Shown one piece after another: positions 44,544 to 57,236 of a stretch of 64,000 nt of DNA. A program made the translations under genes and the position numbers. This stretch comes from Euphorbia lathyris (Eukaryota > Streptophyta > Magnoliopsida > Malpighiales > Euphorbiaceae): positions 57,002,395 through 57,066,394 of the forward strand of contig NC_088912.1 of NCBI RefSeq assembly GCF_963576675.1, in the 5' to 3' direction. Below the pieces are notes generated by a model. It was given only the letters and a program-made list of their open reading frames with translations, was not told the origin of the DNA and did not search any database. The first letter of the stretch is position 1. Each line of letters begins with the position of its first letter.

Positions 44544-47500
44544 ATGACTAACACCAATCTGCGAAACATTCTTACCGATAACAAATTGAATGGTTCAAAC
44601 TTCACCGACTGGTATCGCAACCTCAAAATTGTTTTGAAGTTCGAGAGGAAAGGGTACGTACTTGATACACCGATACCCCCTTACCCAACGAATGATGCTT
44701 CCTACCAAGAGTCTTATGCTTACTTGAAGCACAAATCTGATGATGATCAGACAGGAGACATCATATTTGCATCTTTGACACCGGAAGTTAAAAGGCAACT
44801 ACATTCAGATATGGATGCCCATTCCATGGTCAAGCACCTAAAAGAGTTATTTGTAAATGAAACTCGGTGCGAGCGCTTCGAAATAACAAAGGAGTTATAC
44901 AAAAGCAAGATGCAGGTGGGCACATCTGTAATGGCACATTGTGCCAAAATGATCAGCCTTATCACCAAGTTTTCTAGTATTGGAGATGCGATGGATGATG
45001 AACTAAGTGAAAACTTACTTCTTCAATCCCTCCCCGAGAGTTACTCACAGTTCATCGAGAACTACCAAATGAGTGGCTTGCAAATCTCTCTTGCAGAGCT
45101 TGCACATATGCTCGAGTCAGTCGAGCCCATTATAAAAGAAAACGAGGAGATACTAGCCCTTGCTATTGAAGGATCGAGAAAAAGGAAAGGGATCTCTCCC
45201 GATCCAAACCATCCAGATAAAGGCAAGGGGGCTATGCTCACTGAAACAAAGGGAAAGGAATTAAAGAAGCCCAAAGGAAAATGCTACTATTGTGGTGACT
45301 TGGGGCATTGGAAGAGGGACTGCATGGAGTACCTAACCTTCCACAAGAAGGAAAATAACGGTGCTACAACATCTGGTATGTTTTATATTGAAATAAATAC
45401 AGTTTCACTGTCTGAATCTTGGGTACTTGATACCGGATGTGGATCTCATATTTGTACAAATATGCAGGAGCTAAAACAGACTAAGGAACTAAAGAAAAGA
45501 AGCATAAACTTGCGAGTGGGAAATGGAGCAAGAGTTGCCGCCATCGCAATTGGAGATTATGTTTTATCTTTGCCCTCTGGGCTTGTAATAGAATTAAGGA
45601 ATTGTTTATACGTTCCTGAAATGTCTCGTAACATTATTTCTATTAGCCGTCTTGTTGACGACGGTTTTCATATTTCAATAAAGAACAATAGTTGCAATTT
45701 TTATAAAGATTCGATCTTTTATTTTTCAGGAATATCACAAAATGGGATTTATGTGTTGGATGACAAAACTCCTGTTTTTGCAATTGATACCAAAAGACAT
45801 AAGATAGATAATTCAACTTACTTGTGGCATTGTCGTTTAGGCCATAAAAACAAGAGACCCATGCTAAAGCTACATTCAGATGGGCTTATAGATCCAATCG
45901 ATCATGAATCATTAGAAACATGCGAATCATGTTTAAAAGGTAAAATGACAAAGACACCCTTTAGCAATAGAGGTGAGCGTGTATCTGACACTCTAGGACT
46001 TATTCATTCAGATGTATGCGGTCCTATGTCAGTCCAAGCAAGAGGAGGATTCAGATACTTCATTAGCTTCATAGATGACCATACCCGATATGGTTACGTC
46101 TACTTGATGAAGCACAAATCAGAAGCTTTTGAGAAATTCAAATGCTTCAAGAATGAAGTGGAAAATCAATTAGAAAGGAAAATAAAGACGCTTCGATCTG
46201 ATCGAGGTGGCGAATATCTTTCAGATGATTTCCTGAACTATCTAACTGAATGTGGGATATGCTCACAATGGACGCCTCCCTATACACCACAACACAATGG
46301 TGTATCCGAGAGGAGAAACCGTACCCTACTACATATGGTACGATCCATGATGAGCATGACCTTACTTCCAAAGACGTTCTGGGGCTATGCCTTAGAAACT
46401 GCCCTCTTCACCCTAAATCGAGTACCAACTAAATCCGCTAGTTCCACACCATATGGATTGTTCGTTGGTAGGAAACCCGTGTTCTCATTCATGAGAGTAT
46501 GGGGTTGTTCAGCGTTTGTCAAACGCATTGCGTCTGACAAACTAGATTCTAAATCTGATAAATGTTTCTTCATTGGATACCCTAAGGAAACTATGGGATA
46601 TTACTTCTATCATCCAGATGATCAGAAAGTAATCGTATCCAAGCATGCAACCTTCTTAGAGAAAGAGTTTCTCGAAGAAACACAAAAGGGAAGCATGTTT
46701 GAACTTGACGAAGTTCAAGAAGAAGAGACACCAACTGAAACGACAGAGGCGGTTGAGGTACCCGAAGGAGTCCCATTAGATGAGACTCCAGTGCCACCTA
46801 TTCGTAGATCACAAAGAGTTCGTGAACACCCAGTTAGATATGGTTTTCTAGTGGGAGATGATAATGAGGTTCCCGTGTTAGACGACGAACCCGAAAACTA
46901 CGAAGAGGCTCTTACTAGTCCAGATTCTAAAGCATGGCTTGAGGCCATGGATTCTGAAATGGATTCCATGTATACTACCCAAGTGTGGACTTTGGTTGAT
47001 CAACCCGAAGGGATAATACCCATTGGGTGCAGGTGGATCTTCAAAAAGAAGACAGACATGGATGGAAAGGTTATCACTTACAAAGCTAGGTTAGTAGCGA
47101 AAGGATATCGTCAGAAGCAAGGAATTGATTATGACGAAACTTTCTCTCCTGTGGCTATGTCCAAATCAATCAGAATCATGCTTGCAATTGCCGCTCATTT
47201 TGATTATGAGATTTGGCAAATGGATGTGAAAACAACTTTCCTGAATGGAAACCTGCTTGAGGATGTATATATGATGCAGCCTGAAGGTTTCATATCGAAG
47301 GATGCAAATAAAGTTTGCAAACTTCAGAGATCCATTTATGGACTCAAGCAAGCGTCTAGAAGCTGGAATAAGCGTTTTGACGAAACCATAAAACAATTTG
47401 GTTTCGAACAAAATTGCGAAGAAGCTTGCATTTACAAGAAAGCAAGTGGGAGCTCTATAGCATTTCTCATACTATATGTGGACGATATATTATTAATGGG

Positions 47501-48461
47501 AAATGACATTGCTCTACTACAGTCAGTGAAAGTATGGTTATCTGGTAACTTCTCAATGAAAGACCTTGGTGAAGCAGCCTATATACTTGGTATAAAGATC
47601 TAAAGAGATAGATCACGTAGACTGCTTGGTCTTTCACAGGCTACATACATTGAAAAGGTGCTAAATCGGTTTAGCATGCTTGAATCGAAACGAGGTAACT
47701 TACCCATGCTACATGGAGTAAAGTTAAATAATCATCAATGTCCTAAAACCGATGATGATAAAAGACGCATGGCTGTAGTCCCGTACGCCAGCGCAATCGG
47801 TTCGATTATGTATGCTATGCTATGCACTAGACCAGACGTAGCGTTCGCGTTATCAGTAACGAGTCGTTACCAAGGTAATCCGGGAGATGAGCATTGGATT
47901 GCTGTCAAGAACATTCTTAAGTACTTGAGAAGAACTAAAGATATGTTCCTAGTGTACGGAGAAGGTGATCTGAAAATAGAAGGATTTTTAGACGCAAGTC
48001 ATCTCACAGATGAGAATGATTTTAAATCCCAATCAAGATACCTGTTTATCTTGAATGGGGGTGCGGTCAGTTGGAAGAGTTCCAAGCAGGGAAGCGTAGC
48101 TTTCTCTACGACCGAGTCAGAGTACATCGCTGCTGCAGAAGCAGCAAAGGAAGCAGTTTGGATTAGAAAGTTCATTACAGAACTAGGTGTGGTGCCTGAC
48201 ATTGTCAATCCCATTACTCTGTACTGTGATAACAATGGAGCCATTGCGCAAGCAAAGGAACCACGGTCTCATAATGCATCCAAGTACTACCTAAAGCGAT
48301 ACCACATCATTAGAGAGATTGTGGCTAGAGGAGATGTGAGAATAGAAAGAGTACCTACAGAGGACAACGTTGCGGATCCGTTGATAAAGCCTTTAACCCA
48401 GAAAGTACATGATCGTCATCTAACTTCTACTAGGATAAGTTTTAGAAACAATTGGCTTTAG
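44544..48461 (+). pseudogene. Copia-1 Gag-Pol, one internal stop
   Basis: Single frame of about 1,305 codons interrupted only by a stop at 47601-47603. Gag opens MTNTNLRNILTDNKLNGSNF; zinc knuckle CYYCGDLGHWKRDC (about residues 247-260); protease active site LDTGCGSH (D296); GAG-pre-integrase WHCRLGHKN; integrase with HSDVCGP (D490), RSDRGGEY and HNGVSERRNRT; RT with RWIFKKKTDMDGK, VKTTFLNGNL and YVDDIL (about 978); RNase H after the stop (FLDASHL, TTESEYIAAAEA, LYCDNNGAI). The RT NGNL-region alanine of most relatives is threonine here. The sister Copia-2 has a sense codon at the stop position. Upstream ATGs in the leader are not in frame. Otherwise complete, so activity may have been lost recently. 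Confidence 0.92.
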
Positions 48462-48475
48462 TCCAAGTGGGAGTA

Positions 48476-50334
48476 TGTTGGGGTTTGGTGTCCTATAGAC
48501 AATTGTTCTAGGATACAAACTTAATGTAAATGAATTGTTCTTTATATCATTTGTTTTAATGAGATGTATGTTTTATAACTATATAAAGGCAATCCCTTTT
48601 TAAGCACTAAATAAAGTCTAATAAAAGGAAATCCGTAAGTTTGTTTAAAGTGATTATAAAGTGTTCATACAAGCATGAAGTGAGACAAAACTTTATAATA
48701 AACTAATAAACTTAAAACCACCCCAAGTCAAGTGATATGTTTAGGATTGATATATCACTGTTGAGACTTGTATGTAACAATGTCTTCTGTCCGACAGAAA
48801 GCTGATCTCACAAGCTTCATATATACAGATATCTGGACAGTTACATAGATCCGGTGAAACGTCGTTCATTAGGATTGGGGATCCGATTTGGGATAAGAGG
48901 ATGGGTAGATTCATCCTTGTCACTTGTTCATCTCATTGGTATTAATAGGTATAACTAATCCTCAGACTCAAAGGAATGTTAATTGGTCATCCTGAATTAC
49001 TGAATGTGAGACTTTGATCCTGCGGTCCCACGATCCTTAACAGAGATGACTCTGGGGTGTGAACTGCAAAGGTTGGGTGTCACAGGAGATAATGTCAGGG
49101 TAGTTATACATTGGATTGAACATTTATCACTCCCGATTAATGGGAGATACGTCCATGGATCACTTGTGGAAGACTCGACTCTAAATCCTTGCAAGGTGAT
49201 AGCTTAAGACTTGAAATGCGGATTTCACTTAACCTATCTATTTGAGTTGACTCGGCCTGTACAAGTAAAACGAAATTCTCGTTATATGTGACTTGACATC
49301 ATCCATAGTCATAAGATTCAGTTCAAGGATGTAGTTGATAAAGGATCGAATTATACTGTAACTAATACAGAAAGGTTAACGACGGAATCAACCTGTCTTC
49401 TTAACGGACTCTAGGGGAATGATTACAGACTTGCCAATAACATACTCGGTACATCATTCCATTGTGCAAAGATTAAATATAATTCTTGAAGAAATTAATT
49501 TAATAGTTGCATACGGCCAGAAGTAGTAAGAACCTAATGGATCACACATAAGACTTGGAACCAAAAGCGAGATGGATGTTGTTAATTGATGGAAGCCCAA
49601 ATGAGCCCAGTAAGGCCCATTTATTTAAGGGGGGCCGAAATTTATATGTAATTGGTAAGGAATTATTTTAATTCCATTAATCCTAATTTGATTAGGAATA
49701 TGAATTAAATTAATTAAGAGATAATTAAGTTAGGAGTTTTAATTAGATTAGTATACTCTTATTATTATCCAATAAGGTTATTTATTATTATCCTAGATAT
49801 ATTAGATATATATTGAGATAATAATTAGGAATTCTATTCCGAATTGAATTCCTATTAAGTAACCTATTCCTATCTAACTAGGGTTTAGATACAAGAAATT
49901 ATATATACCCCCTTACTACATGAATTTCGACTAAGCTCTTACCCTCCCCTCTATGTGATTTTCGAAACCTACATCTAGAGAGAGAAAGAGAATTTGACTC
50001 CCCTAGTTCGTGGACGAGAATTAATACGGCTTTCATCGTTTGATTAATTACATTCATCTTCTTTTCTCTTTGATCTTGTGTTGATTAATTAGAGGCAATC
50101 TATTTTGGTTGCATCTCATACGGTTGATTCTAACTTAATCTCACTGTGTTCTACTTTGTGCTTGGGAACTCGGAGAAGAGTTGTCACTTCATTAACAACG
50201 GTAGATTGTTCATCATAAGGTATTTCTTCTTATCCCTCTTTATATGAAATAACGATTAACGGATCCTATGGTTAAAAGGAAGTAGGCTAAAATTTTTATA
50301 TTTACGCTGCTATACCTTAGCCTAATTTCCAACA
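48476..50334 (+). repeat. Copia-1 3' (shared) LTR
   Basis: 1,859 bp, nearly identical to the 5' LTR, preceded by the purine tract agtccaagtgggagta. It is followed by another primer site and leader, so it acts structurally as the 5' LTR of a second, truncated unit. Confidence 0.92.
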
Positions 50335-50507
50335 GTGGTATCAGAGCCATCTTTAAATCCGTTATTTCATATATGAAAATTTAGAAGTTTCTTCAATAGG
50401 ATTGAATAAATATTTATGGTTAGGTTAGTTGATAAATAAGTTTTGATTAATTAATCCTAAGGATAAATAAGTTTTAATTAATTGTTAATTAAAATTGATT
50501 ATGCATA
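50335..50507 (+). mobile_element. Extra Copia leader fused to Athila B
   Basis: Repeats 42686 onward (gtggtatcagagccatcttt ... gattatgcata) and then changes directly into Athila ORF1-like sequence at about 50508. The Copia leader continues with tgttc, and the Athila side also has tgttc close to the junction. Confidence 0.85.
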
Positions 50508-50826
50508 GAAATGTTCGTGCCATCCGAGGGCACGAAGACAGTCCTCGAAGGCACGGCCAATGTTGTGGTGGTCGAGGGCATCGAGGGCGATATAGGGAAG
50601 TGTCATGATTTTGGAGCGGGAGATGTTGTGGTAGGCTATTCCCTCACCCTCGGTGAGAATATGGAAGGGGGCTCGGTATAGGAGGGTGAGGGGTGGCGTT
50701 TCATCCTCGGGGGGGGGGGGGGGGGGGGGGGGGCGGTGGTGGTGGTGGTGTTCGGTTGGAACGGGAAGAGAGGGCGCGAATGGATCGCGGGGTGCGGATA
50801 TCGGTGGCACTTTTGCTTCGGGTCAT
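50508..50826 (-). pseudogene. Athila ORF1-like gene, 5' fragment, copy B
   Basis: Starts MTRSKSATDIRTPRS at 50826, runs into a C25 tract (plus-strand G25 at 50709-50733) and, after a one-base frame change, continues GIAYHNISRSKIM, DHHNIGRAFEDCLRALGWHE before the junction. An in-frame ALD duplication distinguishes it from copy A. Confidence 0.75.
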
Positions 50827-51890
50827 GGTGAGAGGATGATTTAAGTGTGGAGAGAATAAGGAAAGATGGAGTGGATGTGAAGAAGAAAGGTGAAGAAAAT
50901 AGTGGTGTTTAAATAGGGATGGGGTTGGGAATCCAAGGATTTTTTGGATTCCCAAGGGGGTACGCGGGGCGTGTAGGAGCCAGGCCACGCGTATCCTACC
51001 CCTTGGACCGAGTTTTGGTCCAATGAGACCGAGGTACGCGGGGCGTGCCTGGAAGTACGCCACGCGCATCTGGGTCTCTGGCAAAAAATGGTTGGGTTAA
51101 GGGTGGTACGCGGGGCGTGCGTATGAGTACGCCCCGCGTAGAAGACGGAAGTGGAACCATTTTCGGTTTTTAGAGGTTATTTAATGTTTTTGTGGTTTTA
51201 ATGTTTTTAATAATTTTTTTATGGGTTTTTAATGAATAATTAAGATGGTGGTTTAAATGGAAAATTAATTATGGAGGGAAGTTAGTTTATTTTTGAATTT
51301 GAAATGAATGAAAGTGATTGGAGGTTAGAAGAGGTGGAGTGGGGAAATGGGGAAGTGGAAAGAGTGATGTGAGTGGTGGGATAGAGGGGGTAGAGTGTTA
51401 GGGTGCAGAATAGGCTGTCATGGGGAGTTGAATTTCGTAACTCCCCAAGGGTACGCGGGGCGTAGTATAGGGACACGCCCCGCGTAACCTATTATTTTGC
51501 GCATTTATAGAGGGGAACCTACAGGTCTAAAAATACGCAGGGCGCGGTATGGGGTGCGCCCCGCGTAACGTGCTTTTTAGCACCGAAAACTGAGCTGAAG
51601 CTCATCTACGCGGGGCGTGACTATATGTACGCTCCGCGTAGACGGTTGGATTAAAAAGTGGGATTTGTTTTTCATTTTGTGGGTTTTGTGATTTTTTTAT
51701 GTTTTGAGGTTCTATTGAAAATTTGACGAAACGAACTTGAAAGAAAAAAAATTCAATTTGCTAAAATTGAAATAAAACAAAATGGAGAATAAATTGAAAA
51801 CACCTATGGTACATATAAACAAGGGTTTGGAGAATGCAAACCGGTGCTACGTTTATAGTCGGAGTAGCTCGAATTTCTCGGCGGGTGTGT

Positions 51891-53381
51891 TTATTGCAAG
51901 ATATCCGAACCGGAGCCCGATGGATCTAAGTTGTGACTGTTAAGAAGAGTTATTACTTGCCCGTATTCTTTATTCTTAGCCCGCGACTTTTGCTCGGTAT
52001 TGGTCGGGAGAGTTCCTAGCTGTCTCTCTTGTTGTTGTCGGTTTAAATGAGTCACTTGGTGACTCAAATCCCTGCAAAACACTTTATTATCGGCAAGACG
52101 GGTTAGAATGTCCTTTAACAAGGAAGTTACCGATTGGCCTTGCACGTTGTTGGGAGGTTGGGCATTCCGACCACCGGGGGCATTTTGGGATTGCCTTAGC
52201 CCGTGCTCCCTATATTCTTGGTGGAAATCGGGTGGGGGCCTCAATACGTTATTGTTATTACCGTATGACAAATTAGGATGTTGGTATCGAGGTCTCCGCC
52301 CGTTATCATTATTATTGTGGTGGTTTGGATAGGAGTTTGAGTTAGAGTTGTACCTTTGGTTACCTCCTACGTAACTTACGTTTTCGGTGTCATCGATAAA
52401 AGGGGTGCCGGTGTTGCAATTTTTTCCGTCATGATCACCACCACAATGGTTGCACATCAGGACCTGTGCATCTTTGTTGAGTCTCAATTCTGCTATTAAA
52501 GCGTCTAGTTTCTTGTTCATTTCAACCATGGAACTCTTTGGAGCCTCCTTTTCCATGGCGAACGCTTGATGTCTCGGGGGTCCGGCAAGCCGATCTTCTT
52601 GCCATTGAACGTTTTTTCTTGCGAGCTCGTTGATGAGCTCATATGCTTCGCTTGCCGATTTCCTGAACAGGTCCCCACCTGTTGCGGAATTCACGGTAGC
52701 ACGATTAGTAGGCGTCAAACCATGATAAAAAGTACTGACAAGATCGTGCTTGGGGATGTCGTGGTGTGGGCAACTTCGAAGCAATTTTCGGAACCTCGCC
52801 CAAGCTGCGTGAAGGGCTTCATACTCAAGTTGCCGAAAGGAAGTGATGTCATTGCGCAACTTCACCGTCTTGGAAGGTGGAAAGTAGTAAGAGAGGAACT
52901 CCTTTTTGAGCTCGTCCCATGACGTGATAGTTCCGGCTTCCAATGAGTGCAACCATTCTAACGCTTGGCCTGTCAAAGAAAAAGGAAAAAGTTTTAGACG
53001 TACGGCCTCAACCGGGACACCATTTTACCGAGAAGTATCAGCACACATAAGAAATTTATCAAAATGTTTGTTAGGGTTCTCATGAAGTTCTCCCCCGAAT
53101 TGACCGAGCTGTTGGATCAATTGGATCATGCTAGTCTTTATTTCATATGTGTTGGCCGGGATGGCGGGGGCGACGATTCCATTGCGATTTTGTGGTCGAT
53201 GCAGAGCTAGGATCTCCATCATTGTTCGGGTGTCATTTCCCCCTCCGTTCGGGACGTTGTTCACCGGTGGGTTGGTTTCATTGTTGACGTTGGCCATCTT
53301 TTCTCTCCGAATCCTACAAAGAGTTCGTTCAATTTCAAGATCAATAGGAACGAGAGTATCACTCCGAGATCGGGTGTGCAT
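51891..53381 (-). pseudogene. Athila B gag
   Basis: Collinear with copy A gag: MHTRSRSDTLVPIDLEIE, TRTMMEILALHRPQNRNG, TYEIKTSMIQLIQQLGQFGG, then one in-frame stop before NGVPVEAV (53025-53027), then TGQALEWLHSLEAG to the zinc knuckle CNHCGGDHDGKNC and an Asn-rich tail. Apart from this single stop the frame is open over about 495 codons, making it the better preserved gag of the two. Confidence 0.88.
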
Positions 53382-53546
53382 AAACTATTAAAGAAAATAA
53401 GGAAAAATATAGACAAGAAAGAATGTTTGTTAGTGTATAAACAAAGTCTAAACAATTTATACAAAAAGAATGCCTAGACTAACAATAAAACGTTTTGGTC
53501 TAATATTGCAAGAAAATATAAATCCCCGACAACGACGCCAAAAACT

Positions 53547-54678
53547 TGATGTGCAACTAGGTAGAGCGGTAATATATATGTGTTATGAGTGTGCTATGGT
53601 TATGGATATGACCTTTCTAAGTGCTTTAACTCTACTAGACGCTACTACGTAGAGGCAAGTGCACCCCGTCATATCAAGTAATAATCTGGTTAAGACCGGG
53701 TATTGAATCCATGGGATTTATAACCACAAATATTAAACTACTCGGTTTTACACGTTATCTAAGCGGTGAATACTTTAGCTTGGGTTGGGTGACAACTACG
53801 AACTACTCCTAAACTAAGGTGAGACAGATTTATATCATTCAAACTCTAAAGAAGTGATAAAGGTGACGATACATTATAACATATAAGAAACAATAATTCC
53901 AAACATGTACGTATGATAGTTTACTCTTACAAAGACGATTATGTGTAGTTCGACCAACTCGTGAAGTACTTAGACTATGTGGTTCCTAGTCAAGGCATGT
54001 CTAATGCTAGGGATCAGAAACTAGGGCCCGTATGTTCCGTGGCTTGTCAATTCCTACGGTTTCCGGTGTGTCACTTCCGGTAGGGCAGCACCTATATAGT
54101 TCCCTAAAGATGACCCGTGAAAGGGCGCCAGTAATCGCGCTCCCCTACACAATAATCAATTATAAGTATCAAAACAAGTAGTAAATAGCAACACGTATAG
54201 AGAAACGGAAATTGCAAAACATATGTTATAAATGTGGAAGGTATAAAAGTGAAATACAACTGAGCCTAGTACATAGGAAGAGTACAAGCTAGTTAACAAG
54301 TAAAAAGGGAAGAAGAATCGGCCCTTAGGACTAGCTAACCGGACTCAATAGCCGTAACGTAGGACTCGGAGGTGGAACTCTCGAGCTTGGTGGAAGAGGG
54401 TGGAACAGAACTTTGACGGAGTAACGAAATAATCGTACAAGCTCTCAAGGTGGTAGAGTTTGGTTACATAAAATCTGAATGAGGAAATGAGTGCTAATCA
54501 CTCTTAATTATACACATCAAGTTCGGGGGTAGAATCATAATTACACAAGTTACAAACAAGAATTCACACTATTTTTGCAGGTTTCATAAGGTACGCCCCG
54601 CGTGGATGGACATACGCCCCGCGTCTGTGCCAATTTAGCCCATATCGTTGATAATTTCTTCCGTGTGGACCAGATTTG
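53547..54678 (-). repeat. Athila B 5' LTR, truncated by Copia-2
   Basis: Collinear with 39322-40440 of copy A; starts tgatgtgcaactaggtagag. Ends at cagatttg where tgttggggtttag of Copia-2 begins. Confidence 0.87.
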
Positions 54679-56722
54679 TGTTGGGGTTTAGTGTCCTATA
54701 GACAATTGTTCTAGGATACAAACTTAATATAAATGAATTGTTCTTTATATAATTTGTTTTAATGAGATATATGTTTTATAACTATATAAAGGCAATCCCT
54801 TTTAAGCACTAAATAAAGTCTAATAAAAGGAAATCCGTAAGTTTGTTTTAAAGTGATTATAAAGTGTTCATACAAGCATGAAGTGAGACAAAACTTTATA
54901 ATAAACTAATAAACTTAAAACCACCCCAAGTCAAGTGATATGTTTAGGATTGATATATCATTATTGAGACTTGCATGTAACAATGTCTTCTGTCGGACAG
55001 AAAGCTGATCTCATAAGCTTCATATATAAAGATATCTGGACAGTTACATGGATCCGATGAAAAGTAGTTCATTAGGATTGGGGACCCAACTTGAGATAAC
55101 AGGATGGGTAGATTCATCCTTGTCACATGTTCATCTCATTGGTATTAATAGGTGTAAATAATCCTCAGACTCAAAGGAATATTAATTGGTATTCTAGATT
55201 ACGAAATGTGACGCTTTGACTCTGGTGTAACACGATCCTTAACAGAGATGACTCTGGGGTGTGAACAGTAGATGTTGGGTATCACAGGAAGTGATTGCGG
55301 GATCGTTATATATTGGATTGAGCATTTATCACTCCCGATAAATGGGAGATATGTCCATGGATCGCTTGTGGAAGACTCGACTCTAAATCCTTGCAAGGTG
55401 GTAGCTTAAGACTTGAAATACAGATTTCACTTAACCTATCTATTTTGAGTTGACTCGGCCTGTACAAGTAAAACGAACGTCTCGCTATATGTGACTTGAC
55501 ATTACCCATAGTCATAAGATCCAGTTCAAGGACGTAGTTGATAAAGGATCGAATTATACCGTAACTAATACTGAAAGGTCAACGACAGAATCAACCTGTC
55601 TTCTTATAGCTCTAGGGGAATGATTACGGACTTGCTAATCACATACTATGTACATCATTCCGTTATGCAAAGATTAAAATATAATTCTTTGAAAATTAAT
55701 TTTAATAAGTTGCATACGGCTAGAAGCAATAAGAACCTAATGGGTCACACATAAGACTTGGAACCCAAAAGAGAGACAAATGTTAATTAATTGACGGAAG
55801 CCCAACTGAGCCCAATAAGGCCCAGTAATAGAGGGGGGCGATTTATGTATGCAAATACATAAATAATTAGTTTGATTTTATTAATCCTAATTAGATTAGG
55901 ATTATGAATTAAATTAATTAAAGGATAAATAAGTTAGGAGTTTTAATTAGATTATATTACTCCTATTATTATCCAATAAGGTTATTGATTATTATCTTTT
56001 ATATTTAGATATATTAATAGATAATATTTAAGAATTCTATTCCGAATTGAATTCTTGTTCAAGAAACCTAATTCTATCTAACTAGGGTTTAGATACAAGA
56101 GATTATAAATACCCCCTACTAGGGATTTTCGAAATCCAATGATTGATTCCAGGAGAGAGAATTCGAAATCCCCTTAGCCGAGGATGAGATTTCACCGCTT
56201 CCTTCCGTTCAATTGATTTTCATCTCTTTCTCTTTATCCTTGATCTTGTGTTGATTAATTAGAGGCAATCTATTTTGGTTGCTATTCATCGGTTGATTTC
56301 TGATCATTTACTTGTTTTGTTTTGTTGTGTTCATGAAAGAAGAAAAACAAACAAAAGGGAGAAATTCGTTTTACTACTCCTACATCAGGTCAGTTCACGA
56401 TTTCGCGGATTCCCGGAGACTGAACCGTCGGATCGTCGTGATTTTTGGACAGGAGCTTCTAGACATATTCTTCCACGTTTCCACCATTCGGATTGTCGTT
56501 CGGAGGTCTGGAAAGTATTTTCGGGTAGGGGCAGATTGGTAGACAGTTTCTATCTCTTATGAAGTTGTGGGCACTTCGTTTGCAACGGTAGATAGAACAT
56601 CTAAAAGGTATTTCTTCTTATCCCTCTTTATATGAAATAACGGTTAACGGATCTTGTGGTTTATGGAAATATGTTAAAATTTTTATATTTCCGCTGCTAT
56701 ACGTTAGCCTATTTTTCCAACA
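54679..56722 (+). repeat. Copia-2 5' LTR
   Basis: tgttggggtttag ... atttttccaaca, followed by gtggtatcagagcc. About 170 bp longer than the Copia-1 LTR, with an unrelated-looking segment (tgttttgttttgttgtgttc and following) in the 3' third. Confidence 0.9.
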
Positions 56723-57088
56723 GTGGTATCAGAGCCATCGTTAAATCCGTTATTTCATATATGAAAATTTAGAAGTTTTTCAATAGGATTGAATAAATAT
56801 TTATAGTTAGGGTAATTAACAAATTGTTTTGATTAATTAATTCTAAAGATAAATAAGTTTTAATTAATTGTTAATTAAAATAGATTATGCGTATGTTCCT
56901 AATTATTTTGCTTAATAATCATCATAACAAAAATCTATTAGTTTTATAGTTAGGTTGATAAAATCAGTTTTATTAATTCTAAAGATAAAACGGAAATCTA
57001 TAGTAGTTTTTTCTATTTTCTGAAATCGTTTTAAAACCGTTTTAAAACTGATATATGTATATTTAAAATTATTTAAAAATAAATAAAT

Positions 57089-57236
57089 ACGACAGCGTCT
57101 CGGGTTGCGCGGCTGCTGCCTCGCGGCAGCAGCCGCGTGCGGCGTCTGGGCCGCCGCTGCCGCAAGGCAACGTCGTTTCAGCCGCCAAAGGGCTGCTGCC
57201 AAACGGCAGCAGCCCGACCCCGAGCCCCGGCCCGAA
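57089..57236 (+). repeat. GC-rich hairpin island in the Copia-2 leader
   Basis: Contains a perfect 12-bp stem with a four-base loop, gcggctgctgcc / tcgc / ggcagcagccgc (57109-57136), and further weaker hairpins such as gctgctgccaaacggcagcagc (from about 57192). Confidence 0.88.

Larger units (their letters stand above)
40814..50507 (+). mobile_element. Large Copia element with duplicated LTR-leader end (Copia-1)
   Basis: 5' LTR 40814-42685, primer site from 42686, leader to 44543, Gag-Pol 44544-48461, purine tract aagtgggagta, second LTR 48476-50334, then a second primer site and leader (50335-50507) that stops abruptly in Athila B. LTRs differ at few positions, so it is young. It is inserted into the 5' LTR of Athila A. 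The left flank is gagttagctt; a matching right flank is absent because the right end is recombinant. Confidence 0.92.
50508..54678 (-). mobile_element. Athila-like element, copy B (truncated both sides)
   Basis: Homologous to copy A from 36121 rightward: ORF1-like start, palindrome clusters, gag, primer site and part of the 5' LTR (53547-54678). Missing are the 3' LTR and the distal half of ORF1 (lost at the Copia-1 junction) and the rest of the 5' LTR (cut by Copia-2). It shares the direct cluster-to-gag layout of copy A without the 183-bp duplication. pol cannot be judged in the lost portion, but gag is followed by the same non-coding sequence as in copy A. Confidence 0.87.
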
